Origin: Aquiflexum sp041749095 | Lineage (GTDB): Bacteria; Bacteroidota; Bacteroidia; Cytophagales; Cyclobacteriaceae | Assembly (NCBI RefSeq): GCF_041749095.1 | Contig: NZ_JBGTCA010000110.1 | Location: 1-7,093, forward strand | Length of the DNA stretch: 7,093 nt | Direction: 5' to 3' | Shown: in pieces, positions 5,492 through 7,093 of the stretch | Layout: each line of letters starts with the position of its first letter | Position numbering within the stretch: position 1 is the stretch's first letter | Notes under the pieces: generated by a model | The model's input: the letters and a program-made list of their open reading frames with translations, nothing else | Told to the model about the DNA's origin: nothing | Database searches by the model: none | Program-made: the position numbers and the translations under genes

Positions 5492-7093
5492 ATGAAGAAT
5501 TTTCTCTTTTTCCCTTTACTCTTAATCCATCTTATATCGTATGCCGGGGCACCCAAAGGACTCAAGGTAAACTATCACACCAATCCATTGGGGGTCGACA
5601 ATCCAACGCCGTGGTTCTCATGGGAGGTGGGCGATTTACAGAGAGGCGCAGTACAATCAGCCTATCGCTTGTTGGTCAGTTCATCCATTGAAAAACTCGA
5701 CAAACAAGAGGGCGATATCTGGGATTCAAAAAAAGTAAATGGCAATCAGACCATCCAAATAATTTACAAAGGCAAATCCTTGAAGCCCATGACCCGGTAT
5801 TTCTGGAAGGTACAAACCTGGAATGGAAACGATGTGGCTTCGGAATATAGCCCCACCGCATGGTTTGAAACCGGGATATTCAGCAAAAGTGATTGGAAAG
5901 CTACCTGGATAAGCGATGGTAAATTACCCCCTTCCCGCGATGAGGCGTTCTATGATAAAATTCCTGCCCCCCTGTTCAGAAAGTCATTTAACGTGGATAA
6001 GGAGGTTAAAAATGCACGGTTATATGTCAGTGGATTGGGATACTACGAGGCATATTTGAATGGTGAAAAAGTAGGCGATCATTACCTGGATCCGGGATGG
6101 ACGCAATATGGCAAAGAGGTTTATTATGCTGTATATGATGTGACCCATCAGGTCAAAAAAGGGCAAAATGCCATCGGTGCAATGGTTGGAAACGGATGGT
6201 ACAATCCTTTGCCTATGAAGTTGTTTGGCAGATGGAACTTAAGGGAAATACTGACCATAGGCCAACCCAAAATATTGGCGCAGTTGGAAATAGAATACAG
6301 CGATGGTAGCAAAGAAACCATTGCAACAGATCAATCCTGGAAAACATCAGAAGGCCCTGTGGTGAAAAACAATGTGTATCTGGGAGAATGGTACGATGCC
6401 CGATTGGAAACAGATGGTTGGGATAAAGTGGGATTTAATGACAACAAATGGAAAAATGCTTCCAATACCCCAGCTCCCGCAGGAGCGTTGCGATGGCAGT
6501 ATATTCCACCCATTCGACACACAAAATCAGTTTATCCTATTAAGATCAATACTTCTAAGCCCGATACTTATGTGATTGACATGGGGCAGAATTTTGCCGG
6601 AGTGATCCGGTTCAAGGTTTCGGCTCCCCTAGGAACTGAAATCAGATTTAGGTATGCAGAGCTGATTTATGATGATGGAACACTGGATTTTAGAACCAGT
6701 GCTGCTACACAGATCAAAGAGGGTGGAATAAACGGTGGGCCGGGAGCCCCGGCCACTGCATGGCAGGAAGACAGGTATATAACCAAAGGAGAGGGTGTTG
6801 AGGTGTTTGAACCTAAATTTACCTTTCATGGCTTTCGATATGTAGAAGTTACCGGATTGAAAACACCTCCTTCGCTAAGTGATATTGAAGGAATCCGGTT
6901 AAATGCCGATTTGCCCTCCAATGCTTCCTTCCAATGTTCCAATCAATTATTTAACAGGGTACAGGAAGTGACAGAATGGACCATGCTGAGCAATGTCTTC
7001 AGCATACAATCTGACTGTCCGGCCAGGGAAAAATTTGGTTATGGAGGCGATATCGTTACCGCAGGTGAAACTTACCTGTACAATTACGACATG
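5492..7093 (+). CDS. Exported GH78-type alpha-L-rhamnosidase (3' partial)
   Basis: The frame is open from the ATG at 5492 to the window end, giving 534 residues; full-length members are usually some 900 or more, so the catalytic barrel is mostly missing. Residues 1-20 form a Sec signal peptide. Next come an Ig/FN3-like domain (about 23-130, starting LKVNYHTNPLGV), a linker with WKATWIS (135-141), and the lectin-like rhamnosidase N domain (about 160-330, with GYYEAYLNGEKVG near 183-195). The beta-sandwich domain follows (about 345-450, with DMGQNFAGVI at 363 and FHGFRYVEV at 445). The (alpha/alpha)6 barrel begins near 468 and shows SDCPAREKFGYGGD (507-520), the conserved catalytic-region motif, with Asp508 and Glu513; Glu513 corresponds to the general acid in characterised members. 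The more usual GWGGD reads GYGGD here. The enzyme should release terminal alpha-L-rhamnose from a glycan. Its start follows the oxidoreductase stop by 12 bases, as in an operon. The second catalytic Glu lies beyond the window. Confidence 0.93.
   Translation, partial: MKNFLFFPLLLIHLISYAGAPKGLKVNYHTNPLGVDNPTPWFSWEVGDLQRGAVQSAYRLLVSSSIEKLDKQEGDIWDSKKVNGNQTIQIIYKGKSLKPMTRYFWKVQTWNGNDVASEYSPTAWFETGIFSKSDWKATWISDGKLPPSRDEAFYDKIPAPLFRKSFNVDKEVKNARLYVSGLGYYEAYLNGEKVGDHYLDPGWTQYGKEVYYAVYDVTHQVKKGQNAIGAMVGNGWYNPLPMKLFGRWNLREILTIGQPKILAQLEIEYSDGSKETIATDQSWKTSEGPVVKNNVYLGEWYDARLETDGWDKVGFNDNKWKNASNTPAPAGALRWQYIPPIRHTKSVYPIKINTSKPDTYVIDMGQNFAGVIRFKVSAPLGTEIRFRYAELIYDDGTLDFRTSAATQIKEGGINGGPGAPATAWQEDRYITKGEGVEVFEPKFTFHGFRYVEVTGLKTPPSLSDIEGIRLNADLPSNASFQCSNQLFNRVQEVTEWTMLSNVFSIQSDCPAREKFGYGGDIVTAGETYLYNYDM

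Noticed and set aside
1..7093. CRISPR array, tRNA, rRNA, insertion sequence or phage genes
   Set aside because: No regularly spaced repeats, cloverleaf-like segments, transposase motifs or inverted terminal repeats were seen on either strand.

Overview
The window looks like part of a carbohydrate-degradation (PUL-type) locus from a Bacteroidota bacterium, probably a marine or other aquatic member. The evidence is the AT-leaning sequence, A-rich leaders without clear Shine-Dalgarno sites, tightly packed genes all on the + strand, Sec, lipoprotein and Tat export signals, and protein families typical of that phylum (S1 sulfatase, SGNH esterase, Tat-exported Gfo/Idh/MocA oxidoreductase, GH78 rhamnosidase). 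The genus cannot be named from the sequence alone.

Layout, left to right. (1) 1-327 is the 3' end of a gene for a HEAT-repeat protein, most likely the tail of a HEAT-bearing sulfatase. It is followed by a 148-base gap that may hold its frameshifted former C-terminus. (2) 476-1852 is a complete S1-type sulfatase with the CAPSR maturation motif. (3) 1854-3323, one base later, is a secreted SGNH/GDSL hydrolase with a C-terminal beta-rich extension. (4) 3343-3936 is a decayed gene: the C-terminal part of a secreted GH2/TIM-barrel-type glycoside hydrolase, with no N-terminal part and one in-frame TAG. (5) 3937-4153 is noncoding and holds a small tandem repeat, which may be part of a dispersed intergenic element. 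(6) 4154-5479 is a Tat-exported Gfo/Idh/MocA oxidoreductase. (7) 5492 to the window end is the first 534 codons of an exported GH78-type alpha-L-rhamnosidase.

Working model (inference): the proteins act outside the cytoplasm on a sulfated, probably acylated, rhamnose-containing glycan. The sulfatase(s) remove sulfate, the SGNH enzyme removes acyl groups, the rhamnosidase releases L-rhamnose, and the oxidoreductase oxidises or rearranges a sugar. The lost glycoside hydrolase would have been one more step. No SusC/SusD pair, regulator, lyase or sulfatase-maturating enzyme is visible. I see no wholly new system. The points most worth following are the broken hydrolase, the possible frameshifted tail of the first gene, and the exported NAD(P)-type oxidoreductase among sulfatase and rhamnosidase genes.
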